The notes beneath the pieces are model-generated. The model ran no database searches and had not been told where the DNA came from. It saw only the letters and a list, made by a program, of their open reading frames with translations. Below, in pieces: positions 53,431 through 61,568 of a stretch of DNA of 64,000 bases; position 1 is the first letter of the stretch, and the number at the start of each line of letters is the position of its first letter. Position numbers and translations under genes: made by a program. The DNA is taken from assembly GCF_018224615.1 (NCBI RefSeq), contig NZ_JAGTUK010000001.1:620001-684000 (forward strand), read 5' to 3'. Source of the stretch: Microbacterium paraoxydans. Lineage in GTDB: Bacteria; Actinomycetota; Actinomycetes; Actinomycetales; Microbacteriaceae.

Positions 53431-54078
53431 TCACTCCTCCTCGCCCTCGAGGAGCATGCCCACCGAGGTCGCGCATGCGTCGCCGCGCCAGGCCTCGACG
53501 CCCTCGCGCACCGCGAAGCCCGCGATGACGAGCCCGGCGACGGCGTCCGCCCACCACCATCCGAGGAGCGAGTTGGCGATCAGCCCGAGCAGCACGGCGG
53601 CGGACAGATAGGTGCACAGGAGGGTCTGCAGGGAGTCGGCGACCGCGGTGGCCGAGCCCAGCGCGCGTCCGGCGCGACGCTCGATCGCAGACAGGAAGGG
53701 CATCACGGCGACGCTGACCGCGGTGAGCACGATGCCGATGGTGCTGTGCTCTGGCCGCTCGGCGGTGACGAGCGCGGCGATCGACGTCGCGGTGACGTAG
53801 CCGGCCAGCGCGAAGAACGCCACCGCGATCACCCGCAGCGTCGGCTTCTCCCAGCGCTCGGGGTCGCGGCGGGTGAACTGCCACGCGACCGCGGCGGCGG
53901 ACAGCACCTCGATCGTGGAGTCGAGCCCGAACCCGACCAGCGCGGCGGAGGAGGCGACGGAGCCCGCGGCGATCGCGATGACCGCTTCGACGAGGTTGTA
54001 CCCGATCGTGAGGCCGACGATGAGCCGGATGCGACGCTGCAGAGTCTCGCGGCGCGCGGGGGTGAGCGTCGTGGACAT
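53431..54078 (-). CDS. Cation transporter, CDF-like
   Basis: The 215-residue protein has six membrane helices with GFGLDSTIE in the second and VADSLQTLLC in the fifth, which correspond to the metal-binding positions of cation diffusion facilitators. It lacks the long cytoplasmic domain of larger CDF proteins. The ATG overlaps the stop of the CmtR-like gene by one base, so it is likely a Cd2+/Pb2+/Zn2+ exporter under that sensor. Confidence 0.88.
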   Translation of the reverse strand: MSTTLTPARRETLQRRIRLIVGLTIGYNLVEAVIAIAAGSVASSAALVGFGLDSTIEVLSAAAVAWQFTRRDPERWEKPTLRVIAVAFFALAGYVTATSIAALVTAERPEHSTIGIVLTAVSVAVMPFLSAIERRAGRALGSATAVADSLQTLLCTYLSAAVLLGLIANSLLGWWWADAVAGLVIAGFAVREGVEAWRGDACATSVGMLLEGEEE

Positions 54079-54413
54079 CAGCAGGTGCAGCCCTCACCCG
54101 TGCAGCAGTCGGGTTCGACGATGAGGGTCACGCGCATCAGCATGTCGAGGGCGGGGGCCAGGTGCCGGTCGGCCAAGCGGTAGGAGCTGCGGCGGCCGTC
54201 GGGCACGCTCTCCACGAGTCCGCAGCCGCGGAGGCACGCGAGGTGGTTGGACATGACCTGGCGTGACACGTCGAGGGCCTCGGCGAGTTCGGCCGGATAG
54301 CGCGGGGACTCCCGCAACGCGAGGAGGATGCCGGCGCGGGTGGGATCGGAGAGCGCGTGACCGAGGCGGGCGACGGCGGCCGTGTGGCTGAGGGAGGCGA
54401 GCGCGGTGGTCAT
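54078..54413 (-). CDS. cmtR: CmtR-like ArsR/SmtB metal sensor
   Basis: The 111-residue repressor has a winged helix (ALDVSRQVMSNHLACLRGCG) with Cys 60 and Cys 64 in the recognition helix and a Cys-rich C-terminus (Cys 103, 104, 109, 111). Mycobacterial CmtR binds Cd2+ and Pb2+ through two helix cysteines and one C-terminal cysteine at the same places. It should release the adjacent CDF-like exporter on metal binding. The -10 box TACTGT is six bases before the ATG. Confidence 0.92.
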   Translation of the reverse strand: MTTALASLSHTAAVARLGHALSDPTRAGILLALRESPRYPAELAEALDVSRQVMSNHLACLRGCGLVESVPDGRRSSYRLADRHLAPALDMLMRVTLIVEPDCCTGEGCTC

Positions 54414-54419
54414 GACTCG

Positions 54420-54446
54420 ACAGTACAGCGAGTCCTGAATTCAGGA
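54420..54446 (-). promoter_or_regulatory. cmtR promoter and palindromic operator
   Basis: On the minus strand, TACTGT (54425-54420) is the -10 box. The perfect 14-bp palindrome TCCTGAATTCAGGA (54433-54446) lies in the spacer and -35 region. It is a strong candidate operator for autoregulation by the CmtR-like protein. Confidence 0.75.
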
Positions 54447-54456
54447 AAGAGTGAAC

Positions 54457-54490
54457 GATGGAGGGGCGCAGCGGACTGCGCCCCTCCATC
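54457..54490. terminator. Terminator hairpin
   Basis: A perfect 15-bp stem (54457-54471 with 54476-54490) and a CGGA loop follow the small multidrug export gene on the minus strand, eight bases after its stop. It insulates the cmtR promoter. Confidence 0.8.
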
Positions 54491-54497
54491 GGCCGGA

Positions 54498-55049
54498 TCA
54501 GCGGATCGCGTAGACCGCGCTGCCCACGATCACCGCCACGACCGTGGTCCAGCCGATGATCGCGACGGCCTGCCACACGAGGATCCGGGCTTTGCCGACC
54601 CCCGAGGCTGCGAGCATCGTCGCGGTGAAGTGCGTCGGCAGCAGCAGCGGCCCCAGCAGGCTCACCCCGGGGACGCCGTAGCGCTCGAACGCCCGCTGGA
54701 ACTTCTCGCGCCGGGCAGAGCCGCGCCCCTGGTCGACCGCCGGCACGGGCGCCGCGTCGCCCTCCAGGCTGCTGCCGCCGCCCGCGAGCGCCGCCTGCCG
54801 TGCCTTCGACCGGTCCACGATCGCCTGCCGCGCCCCCGAGCTGGCGAGCACCAGCACCGCCACGCACACGAAGTTGCCCACCATGGCCGCGACCGCCGCG
54901 ATCACCGGGGGGATGCCGCCGATGATCCCGATGCCCGCCGCCCCCTCGCCCTCGATGAACGGCACCGCGCCCGCGAGCGCGACGATGAGGGGCTGCACCA
55001 GGTCGGGCACCTGGGCGACGAGGTTCTGGAACGTCTCGACGAGGTTCAT
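54498..55049 (-). CDS. Small multidrug export family membrane protein
   Basis: The 183-residue protein has four membrane helices. The PFIEGEGAAGIG segment in the N-terminal half and GPLLLPTHFTATMLAASG in the C-terminal half are characteristic of PF06695-type proteins. The export role is a family label with little experimental support. GGAGG lies before the ATG at 55049. Confidence 0.85.
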   Translation of the reverse strand: MNLVETFQNLVAQVPDLVQPLIVALAGAVPFIEGEGAAGIGIIGGIPPVIAAVAAMVGNFVCVAVLVLASSGARQAIVDRSKARQAALAGGGSSLEGDAAPVPAVDQGRGSARREKFQRAFERYGVPGVSLLGPLLLPTHFTATMLAASGVGKARILVWQAVAIIGWTTVVAVIVGSAVYAIR

Positions 55050-55172
55050 GGGACGGGCCTCCGGGGGTTTCCGCGACGGACTCTCCGCCGCGATGACCCC
55101 AGTCCACCCGAGGCGCCCGGTCGCCGACAGTGCCGCGGCGTCACGCGTCTCCGGGTGGTTCGCCCGTCCATC

Positions 55173-55199
55173 CCGTGACAGATGTCACGGCCCTATCGT
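55173..55199 (+). promoter_or_regulatory. Two-component operon promoter with 18-bp palindrome
   Basis: CCGTGACA-GA-TGTCACGG (55173-55190) is a perfect inverted repeat covering the -35 position. TATCGT (55194-55199) is the -10 box, six bases before the GTG start. Binding by the response regulator encoded in the operon, or another regulator, is likely. Confidence 0.7.
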
Positions 55200-55205
55200 G
55201 GGAGC

Positions 55206-56405
55206 GTGACCCGCATCCCCCCGGCCTCCACGCTCGAACCAGCGCCCGGCTCCCGTCAGCTCGCCCGCGGCATCACCGCCACCTGGTGGTACACCGTCAC
55301 CGCGGTGCTGTTCATCGAGCTGATGCTCGTGGGCGCCTGGACCGGGGTGGCCGCGGCGTACGACCTGCGCGGCGGGGTCGTGGCCGTGGTGGGGCTCGGC
55401 GGTGTCGTGTGGTGCGCGTCGACCATGCTGCTGCTCGTGGACTACCGCCACGGCCTCACGGTCGGCGCCGGGGTGGAGTGGCGGCGGCTGGTGCTGCCGA
55501 TCGTGATCGCGGTGGCCTACGGGGTCGCGGCGGGGGTGCTGGTGGGCAGCTGGCAGCTCGGGGCCATGCCGATCGTGCAGGTGTTCGTGCTGCTGCGCTG
55601 GCCTCGGGGTGTGCGCGTGCGCGTGGTGGCCACCGGCACGCTCGTGCTGGTCGCGCTCGCCGTGGTGGATTCGGCGGGCGACGGCCTCGGCCTCGGCATC
55701 CCGTGGTGGCTGCCGATCGTGTACGCCGCGATGCTGCCCGGCATGAGCGTGAGCTCGCTGTGGTGGTGGGACGTCCTGGTGACGCTCGACCGCGCTCGTG
55801 CCTCCGAGGCCCGGCTCGCCGCCACGCAGGAGCGGCTGCGGGTGGCCACCGACGTGCACGACCTGCAGGGCCACCACCTGCAGGTGATCGCGCTGCAGCT
55901 CGAGCTCGCGGAACGGCTGCTGCCGGTCGACCCCGCGGCAGGCATGGAGCAGCTGCGGGCGGCGCGGGTGAGCGTGGACGAGGCGCGGCAGGGGACGCGG
56001 GACCTCGCGACCCGGTTCCGTTCGGTGCCTCTGGGCGACGAGCTGGCCAACGCGCGCGACCTGCTGAGCGCGGCCGGACTCGACGTGGACGCGCGTATCG
56101 CCCCCGACGCGGATGCGGCCCCCGCGGCCGATCTCGGCCCGGTGATCCGCGAGACCACGACGAACGTGCTGCGCCACGGCGGAGGGCGGACGGCACGCCT
56201 GGTGCTGGAGCGGGCGGGCGACGGGTGGCGCTACGAGATCGCCAACGGCCTCGCCGACGGCGCGGACGACGGCCACGGCGGCTCCGGCCTGGAGGGCGTA
56301 CGGCGGCGGATCGCGGACGCGGGTGGCACGCTCGACGTGCGGCGCGAGGCGGACGAGTTCGTGGTCGTGGTGACCGTGCCGTCGGCGGGGGAGGCGGCGC
56401 GATGA
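55206..56405 (+). CDS. Sensor histidine kinase (DesK/NarX-like)
   Basis: The 399-residue protein has about five N-terminal membrane helices (residues about 30-190), a HisKA_3 region with the phosphorylated His in DVHDLQGHHLQVIALQLELA (about residue 218) and an ATPase domain with RETTTNVLRHGGG and GGSGLEGVRRR. The stimulus is unknown; the membrane-only sensor suggests an envelope signal. The GTG at 55206 fits the leaderless promoter. The stop overlaps the regulator start. Confidence 0.93.
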   Translation: MTRIPPASTLEPAPGSRQLARGITATWWYTVTAVLFIELMLVGAWTGVAAAYDLRGGVVAVVGLGGVVWCASTMLLLVDYRHGLTVGAGVEWRRLVLPIVIAVAYGVAAGVLVGSWQLGAMPIVQVFVLLRWPRGVRVRVVATGTLVLVALAVVDSAGDGLGLGIPWWLPIVYAAMLPGMSVSSLWWWDVLVTLDRARASEARLAATQERLRVATDVHDLQGHHLQVIALQLELAERLLPVDPAAGMEQLRAARVSVDEARQGTRDLATRFRSVPLGDELANARDLLSAAGLDVDARIAPDADAAPAADLGPVIRETTTNVLRHGGGRTARLVLERAGDGWRYEIANGLADGADDGHGGSGLEGVRRRIADAGGTLDVRREADEFVVVVTVPSAGEAAR

Positions 56406-57004
56406 TCCGGGTGCTGCTCGCGGACGACGAGGGAATGATCCGCTCGGCGCTCGCCGCACTGCTGCGACTGGAGGACGACATCGAGGTCGTCGCGGAGTGC
56501 GCGGACGGGGAGCAGGCCGTGGCGGAGGCGCTGCGGCTGAAGCCGGACGTGTGCCTGCTCGACCTGGAGATGCCGGGGCTCGACGGGGTGCAGGTCGCGG
56601 AGCGTCTCGGTCGGGCGATCTCGACCCGCTGCGTGGTCGTCACCCGCCACGCGCGACCGGGGGTGCTGCGGAGGGCGCTGTCGTCGGGGGTGTCGGGCTT
56701 CCTGCCGAAGTCGCGCGGGGCGGACGAGGTCGCTGCGGTGATCCGCCGAGTGGCCGCGGGGGCGCGCTACGTCGACCCGGAGATCGCGGCGGATGCGCTG
56801 AGCGATGAGCGCTCGCCGCTGACGGACCGCGAGCTGGACGTGCTGCGTGCGGGGCGCCGCGGGGAGACGACGGGGCAGATCGCACGGGCGCTGTCGCTCG
56901 CGCCGGGAACCGTGCGGAACCATATCTCGGTGATCCTCGGCAAGCTGTCGGTCGGCACGCGTCAACAGGCCGTGCTGATCGCGGAGGAGCGCGGCTGGAT
57001 CTGA
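56402..57004 (+). CDS. Response regulator, NarL/LuxR family
   Basis: The 200-residue protein has a receiver domain (DD at residues 8-9, phospho-acceptor Asp in CLLDLEMPGLDG, Lys in FLPKS) and a C-terminal LuxR HTH (LTDRELDVLRAGRRGETTGQ onwards). ATGA overlap with the kinase gene indicates a pair. The erm gene with its leader follows on the same strand, but has its own promoter. Confidence 0.94.
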   Translation: MIRVLLADDEGMIRSALAALLRLEDDIEVVAECADGEQAVAEALRLKPDVCLLDLEMPGLDGVQVAERLGRAISTRCVVVTRHARPGVLRRALSSGVSGFLPKSRGADEVAAVIRRVAAGARYVDPEIAADALSDERSPLTDRELDVLRAGRRGETTGQIARALSLAPGTVRNHISVILGKLSVGTRQQAVLIAEERGWI

Positions 57005-57023
57005 GCCCGATATGCTGGCTCGC

Positions 57024-57089
57024 ATGGGAACCATATGCGCCGCGCCCGTGATGGGGCGCACTCTCGTGTTCCGCGACCGCCGCGCCTGA
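57024..57089 (+). CDS. Leader peptide upstream of erm (21 aa)
   Basis: An ATG at 57024 opens a 21-codon frame ending at TGA 57087-57089. It starts MGTICAAPVMG and ends LVFRDRRA. TATGCT at 57011-57016 is seven bases upstream, so the message would be leaderless and the peptide is read first. Leader peptides of this size upstream of erm genes stall ribosomes on macrolides. The peptide lacks the best-known IFVI motif, so stalling behaviour is not predictable. Confidence 0.65.
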   Translation: MGTICAAPVMGRTLVFRDRRA

Positions 57090-57194
57090 CGGCGCGCTCG
57101 CTCCTCGCACGCCTCTGCGCGCCGTCCACCGAGATGTCCTCGCACCTCGGGACGGGCTCTCTTCGCTGACCCTGCTCGCGCTTTGCCTCTCCGA

Positions 57195-57225
57195 GGTGCT
57201 CCGATCCTCTTCTCCGGAGCGCACC
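57195..57225 (+). promoter_or_regulatory. erm ribosome-binding-site hairpin (attenuator)
   Basis: GGTGC-TCCG (57195-57203) pairs with CGGA-GC-GCACC (57215-57225) with a two-base bulge. The right arm contains GGAG (57216-57219), the ribosome binding site of erm. Sequestration relieved by a stalled ribosome upstream would fit translational attenuation. Confidence 0.6.
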
Positions 57226-57226
57226 C

Positions 57227-58003
57227 ATGCCTCGCAACCGACCCCGCTCGATCCACGGCGGCCGCCATGAACTCGGCCAGAACTTCCTGCACCACGACCC
57301 GACTCTCGACCGCATCGTCTCTCTCGTCGCCCGCACCTCCGGCTCGCTGATCGAGCTCGGGTGCGGAGACGGCGCCCTCACCCGCCCGCTTGCCCGCCTC
57401 GGCCGCCCGCTCACCGCGATCGACGTGGACGAGCACCGCGTGCGCGGCCTGCGCTCCGCTCTGCCCGGCGTGCGCATCGAGGTCGCCGATGCCACGCGCC
57501 ACCCGTTCGATGCGGACGTGGTGGTCGGCAACGTGCCCTTCCACCTGACGACCCCGATCCTCCGCCGGCTGCTGTCCTCTTCGCGCTGGAACGACGCCGT
57601 GCTGCTCACTCAATGGGAGGTCGCCCGCAAGCGAGCGGGGGTGGGCGGCGGCACGCTGATGACGGCGCAGTCGGCGCCGTGGTTCGCCTTCGCGCTCGAG
57701 GGCCGTGTGCCGGCGTGGGGCTTCCGGCCGCAACCGAGCGTGGACGGGGGCCTGCTCACCATCACGCGCCGAGGGTCGCCGCTCGTGCCGTGGGCGCAGC
57801 GGCGCGCGTACGAGGCCTTCGTGCGGCGGGTGTTCACCGGCCGCGGCGGCACCCTGCCCGCGATCGTGGCCTCTGCGTGCGGACTCCCGATGCCGCACGC
57901 GCGCCGGGCGGTGGGGGTGGCGGGGGCGCAGGGCCGCCGCCTCCCGCGCGACCTCGGCCCCGAGCAGTGGGCCGCCCTGTGGCGCGAGGTGGGGCGGGAG
58001 TGA
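57227..58003 (+). CDS. erm: Erm-family 23S rRNA adenine N6-methyltransferase
   Basis: It methylates A2058 of 23S rRNA, conferring macrolide-lincosamide-streptogramin B resistance. The 258-residue protein has the family start HELGQNFLHHDPTLDRIV, SAM motif LIELGCGDGALTRPLARLG and motif IV GNVPFHLTTPIL. KsgA is related but has a different N-terminus and NLPY-type motif. The ATG follows a sequestered GGAG. Its regulation is probably inducible via the leader peptide. Confidence 0.92.
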   Translation: MPRNRPRSIHGGRHELGQNFLHHDPTLDRIVSLVARTSGSLIELGCGDGALTRPLARLGRPLTAIDVDEHRVRGLRSALPGVRIEVADATRHPFDADVVVGNVPFHLTTPILRRLLSSSRWNDAVLLTQWEVARKRAGVGGGTLMTAQSAPWFAFALEGRVPAWGFRPQPSVDGGLLTITRRGSPLVPWAQRRAYEAFVRRVFTGRGGTLPAIVASACGLPMPHARRAVGVAGAQGRRLPRDLGPEQWAALWREVGRE

Positions 58004-58102
58004 TGAGGCCGCGGCGGGTTCCTCGTCCCTCCGTCATGCGTCCGGCGTCGCGGCCGCGGCCTGCGAGAATGGAGGCGCCGAGTCCCGAGCCGAGGAGCCA
58101 CC

Positions 58103-59506
58103 GTGCCGTTCATCTCCACCCGTGGCGGCATGCAGCCGCAGTCCTTCAGCGAGACGCTGCTCGAGGGGCTCGCGCCCGACGGGGGCCTGGCGGTGCCGGA
58201 GACGATGCCGGAGGTGGACGGAGAGACGCTCGAGCGCTGGCGGGCCCTGACCTACCCGCAGCTCGCGACCGAGGTGCTGGGGCTGTTCGCGAACGACATC
58301 CCCCGCGAGGACCTCGCGCGCATGACCGCCGCGGCCTACGCGGACTTCCCGGACGGCGTGGTGCCGCTGCGCCGCATCGACGACGACCTCACCCTCGTCG
58401 GGCTCTCCGAGGGGCCGACGCTGGCGTTCAAGGACATGGCGATGCAGTTCCTCGGCCAGGTGCTGGAGTACACGCTGGAGCGGCAGGGCTCCGTGCTGAA
58501 CATCCTCGGCGCGACGTCGGGCGACACGGGGTCCGCGGCCGAGCACGCGCTGCGCGGCAAGGAGCGCGTGGCCGTGTTCATGCTGTCGCCGCAGGGGCGC
58601 ATGAGCGCGTTCCAGCGGGCGCAGATGTTCTCCCTCGACGACGCGAACGTGCACAACATCGCGGTGGAGGGTGTGTTCGACGACTGCCAGAACCTGGTGA
58701 AGCGGCTGGCCGGCGACCTCGACTTCAAGCGGGCGCAGCACCTCGGCGCCGTCAACTCGATCAACCTCGCCCGCATCACCGCGCAGACCGTGTACTACTT
58801 CTGGGCGTGGCTGCGCGCGACCGACGCGGGCGGCTGGGCCGAGGTGTCGTTCACGGTGCCGTCGGGCAACTTCGGCAACATCCTGTCGGGGTTCTTCGCG
58901 AAGCAGATGGGACTGCCGATCCGGCGCCTGGTGCTCGCGGCGAACGAGAACAACGTGCTGGACGAGTTCTTCCGCACGGGGGTGTACCGGCCCCGCAGCG
59001 CCGCGCAGACCCTGGCCACGTCGAGCCCGTCGATGGACATCTCGAAGGCGTCGAACCTGGAGCGGTTCATCTTCGAGCTGGTCGACCGCGACCCGGCCCG
59101 CGTCGTGGGGGCCTGGGACGACCTGGAGGCCCAGGGCTTCTTCGACTTCTCGGGGGAGCAGGAGCGGTTCGCGGAGGAGTTCGGCATCGTCAGCGGCACC
59201 TCGACGCACGAGGACCGGCTGGCGACCATCCGCACGGTGTACGAGGCGTCGGGCGAGGTGATCGATCCGCACACGGCCGATGGCGTGAAGGTCGCGCGCG
59301 AGTACGTGGAGCCCGGCGTGCCGATGCTGGTGCTGGAGACCGCCAAGCCGGAGAAGTTCGCCGAGACGATCCACGAGGCGATCGGCGTGGAGCTGGCGTA
59401 CGCCCCCGAGCTGCGGGCGATGCTCGACGCTCCCCAGAACGTGACCGAGATGGCCGACGACGAGCGGGCTTTGCGGGCTTTCATCGAGGAGAACGCGCTG
59501 CACTGA
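58103..59506 (+). CDS. thrC: Threonine synthase
   Basis: This PLP enzyme converts O-phosphohomoserine to threonine. The 467-residue protein is of the longer type, with N-terminal ISTRGGMQPQSFSETLLEGL, the PLP-lysine motif LAFKDMAMQFLG (about residue 110) and GATSGDTGSAA. The GTG start follows GAGGAG. hom and thrB are not adjacent in this window. Confidence 0.95.
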   Translation: MPFISTRGGMQPQSFSETLLEGLAPDGGLAVPETMPEVDGETLERWRALTYPQLATEVLGLFANDIPREDLARMTAAAYADFPDGVVPLRRIDDDLTLVGLSEGPTLAFKDMAMQFLGQVLEYTLERQGSVLNILGATSGDTGSAAEHALRGKERVAVFMLSPQGRMSAFQRAQMFSLDDANVHNIAVEGVFDDCQNLVKRLAGDLDFKRAQHLGAVNSINLARITAQTVYYFWAWLRATDAGGWAEVSFTVPSGNFGNILSGFFAKQMGLPIRRLVLAANENNVLDEFFRTGVYRPRSAAQTLATSSPSMDISKASNLERFIFELVDRDPARVVGAWDDLEAQGFFDFSGEQERFAEEFGIVSGTSTHEDRLATIRTVYEASGEVIDPHTADGVKVAREYVEPGVPMLVLETAKPEKFAETIHEAIGVELAYAPELRAMLDAPQNVTEMADDERALRAFIEENALH

Positions 59507-59528
59507 TCCGGCGCCTTCACAAGTTTTA

Positions 59529-59556
59529 GGCAGTTACTGCCATTTGTTGCTACCAT
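59529..59556 (+). promoter_or_regulatory. ABC exporter promoter with palindrome
   Basis: GGCAGT-T-ACTGCC (59529-59541) is a perfect 13-bp palindrome at the -35 position. TACCAT (59551-59556) is the -10 box, six bases before the ATG. The TetR gene ending this operon is the probable regulator. Confidence 0.7.
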
Positions 59557-59562
59557 GTCTGC

Positions 59563-60282
59563 ATGGAAGCATCTCGTCCGGCGACCCCGCCACCCCTCGC
59601 GATCGACGCGCGCCATCTGACCAAGTCGTACGGGAAGGGCAGCGGGCGGTTCCGCGCTCTCGACGACGTCTCCGTGCAGGTCGTGCGCGGGGAATCCCTC
59701 GCGATCGTGGGCAAGAGCGGGTCAGGCAAGTCCACCCTCATGCACCTGCTGGCGCTGCTCGACCGTCCGGACGAGGGCGAGGTCCTCGTCGACGGGACAG
59801 CGGCCTCGGCACTGCCCACGCGCGCCGTGAACCGGATCCGCAACCGGCGATTCGGCTTCGTGTTCCAGCAGTTCTTCGTGATGCCGAACGCCTCGGTGCT
59901 GGAGAACGTGATGCTGCCGCTGAAGATCGCGGGTGTCCCGAGTGCGGAGCGCCGCCGGCGCGCACTCGACGCGCTGCGCCGCTTCGGCCTGGAGGACAAG
60001 GCGCGCAACCGGGCGAACGACCTCTCGGGCGGCCAGAAGCAGCGAGTCGTGCTGGCCAGGGCACTCGTCGCGGAGCCCGAGGTGATCTTCGCCGATGAGC
60101 CGACCGGCAACCTCGACAGCAGCACCGGTGCGGTCGTCGAGGAGGAGTTGTTCGCGCTCCAGCGGGAGCACGGGATCACGCTCGTGATCGTGACGCACGA
60201 CGAGGACCTCGCCGCCCGGTGCGACCGGCGGGTGCTGGTGCGCGACGGCAGGGTCTGGGACGCGACGGAGGTGGCGGCATGA
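59563..60282 (+). CDS. ABC transporter ATP-binding protein (MacB/LolD type)
   Basis: The 239-residue ATPase has Walker A GKSGSGKST, signature LSGGQKQR and Walker B VIFADEPTGNLDS, the last typical of the MacB/LolD/FtsE group. The stop overlaps the permease start. It should power a mechanotransmission-type exporter or lipoprotein/peptide handling system rather than an importer. Confidence 0.94.
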   Translation: MEASRPATPPPLAIDARHLTKSYGKGSGRFRALDDVSVQVVRGESLAIVGKSGSGKSTLMHLLALLDRPDEGEVLVDGTAASALPTRAVNRIRNRRFGFVFQQFFVMPNASVLENVMLPLKIAGVPSAERRRRALDALRRFGLEDKARNRANDLSGGQKQRVVLARALVAEPEVIFADEPTGNLDSSTGAVVEEELFALQREHGITLVIVTHDEDLAARCDRRVLVRDGRVWDATEVAA

Positions 60283-61565
60283 GCGCGCTCGATCTGATCC
60301 GCACGGCCATCGCCCAGACGTTCCGCAGCAAGCTGCGCACGACCCTGACCGTGCTCGCACTGTTCGTCGGCGCGTTCACGCTCTCCCTCACCACCGCCCT
60401 CGGTGCCGGCGTCTCGGACTACGTGGCGAAGCAGGTCGCGGCGCTCGGAGCCGACGACGTGCTGCTCGTCTCGGCGGGCACCTCGGCGGCGAGCACCGAC
60501 TCGGGGCCGCAGCCGTACGACCCCGACACCTCGACCGCCGCCAGCGGCACGGCCAACCCGCTCACGGGAGGAGGCGCCCTCACTCCCGCCGACATCTCCG
60601 CACTGGAGCGCATCGACGGGCTCTCGGCCGTGACCCCGCTGTCCGCCGTCGCGATCGACTGGATCCAGGCGCCCGGCGGAGACCGCTACGAGTTCGCGAT
60701 CGCCCCGACCTCGTCGATCGCCAGGGCGGACCTCGCGGCAGGAGCGCAGCTCGACCCGGAGTCGTCGGAGCGCCAGATCACCCTGCCGCTCGACTACGTG
60801 GAGCCGCTCGGACTGGAGGATGCCCAGGACGCGGTCGGCCGCGAGGTCGAACTCGGGTTCACCGACGTGCTGGGCGGAGCCCACACCCTCGAGGCCACCA
60901 TCGTCGGCGTCTCCAACACCAGCCTCCTGAACGCGGGCGCCGGGGCGAACGCGGCCCTCGTCGACGAGGTGGCCGCGCAGCAGCGGGCGGGCTCGACGGC
61001 ACCCGAGCGGTACCACGCCGCGGTCGCCACATTCGACCCCGCCGCCGGTGAGGGCGCGGTGGACGACCTGAAGGCGGAGATCGCCGCGGCGGGCATGACC
61101 GCCCAGACCGTGCAGGATCAGCTCGGGCTCGTGCAGACCGTCATCGGCGGCATCACGGGAGTCCTCAACGCGTTCGCGGTGATCGCCCTGCTCGCCGCGG
61201 CCTTCGGCATCGTCAACACGCTGCTGATGAGCGTGCAGGAGCGGACCCGCGAGATCGGGCTCATGAAGGCGATGGGCGAGAGCGACGGGCGGGTGTTCGC
61301 CCTGTTCAGCATCGAGGCGGCCGTCATCGGGCTGCTCGGGAGCGTTCTGGGTGTCGCGGTCGCGGTGCTCGTGGGGCTTCCGCTGAACGCCGCCCTCGCG
61401 CAGGGGCCGCTGTCCGGGCTGGCGGGGCTCGATCTGCTGCTGTTCCAGCCGCAGGGCATGCTCGGCGTCGTGGCGCTCATCGTCGTCCTGGCGTTCCTCG
61501 CTGGGACCCTCCCGGCACGGCGCGCGTCGCTCAAGACCCCGATCGACGCGCTGCGCTACGAATAG
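60279..61565 (+). CDS. ABC transporter permease (MacB/FtsX type)
   Basis: The 428-residue protein has one N-terminal membrane helix (about residues 20-42), a large outside domain (residues about 45-290) and three C-terminal helices, with ERTREIGLMKAMG and LPARRASLKTPIDALRYE. It is coupled to the ATPase by an ATGA overlap. Substrate is unknown; antimicrobial peptides or lipids are usual for the group. Confidence 0.93.
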   Translation: MSALDLIRTAIAQTFRSKLRTTLTVLALFVGAFTLSLTTALGAGVSDYVAKQVAALGADDVLLVSAGTSAASTDSGPQPYDPDTSTAASGTANPLTGGGALTPADISALERIDGLSAVTPLSAVAIDWIQAPGGDRYEFAIAPTSSIARADLAAGAQLDPESSERQITLPLDYVEPLGLEDAQDAVGREVELGFTDVLGGAHTLEATIVGVSNTSLLNAGAGANAALVDEVAAQQRAGSTAPERYHAAVATFDPAAGEGAVDDLKAEIAAAGMTAQTVQDQLGLVQTVIGGITGVLNAFAVIALLAAAFGIVNTLLMSVQERTREIGLMKAMGESDGRVFALFSIEAAVIGLLGSVLGVAVAVLVGLPLNAALAQGPLSGLAGLDLLLFQPQGMLGVVALIVVLAFLAGTLPARRASLKTPIDALRYE

Positions 61566-61568
61566 AAC

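Noticed and set aside
57227..58003. KsgA (16S rRNA dimethyltransferase) instead of Erm
   Set aside because: The N-terminal HELGQNFL region, NVPFH motif and attenuator-type leader fit Erm; KsgA usually has an NLPY-type motif and lies elsewhere.
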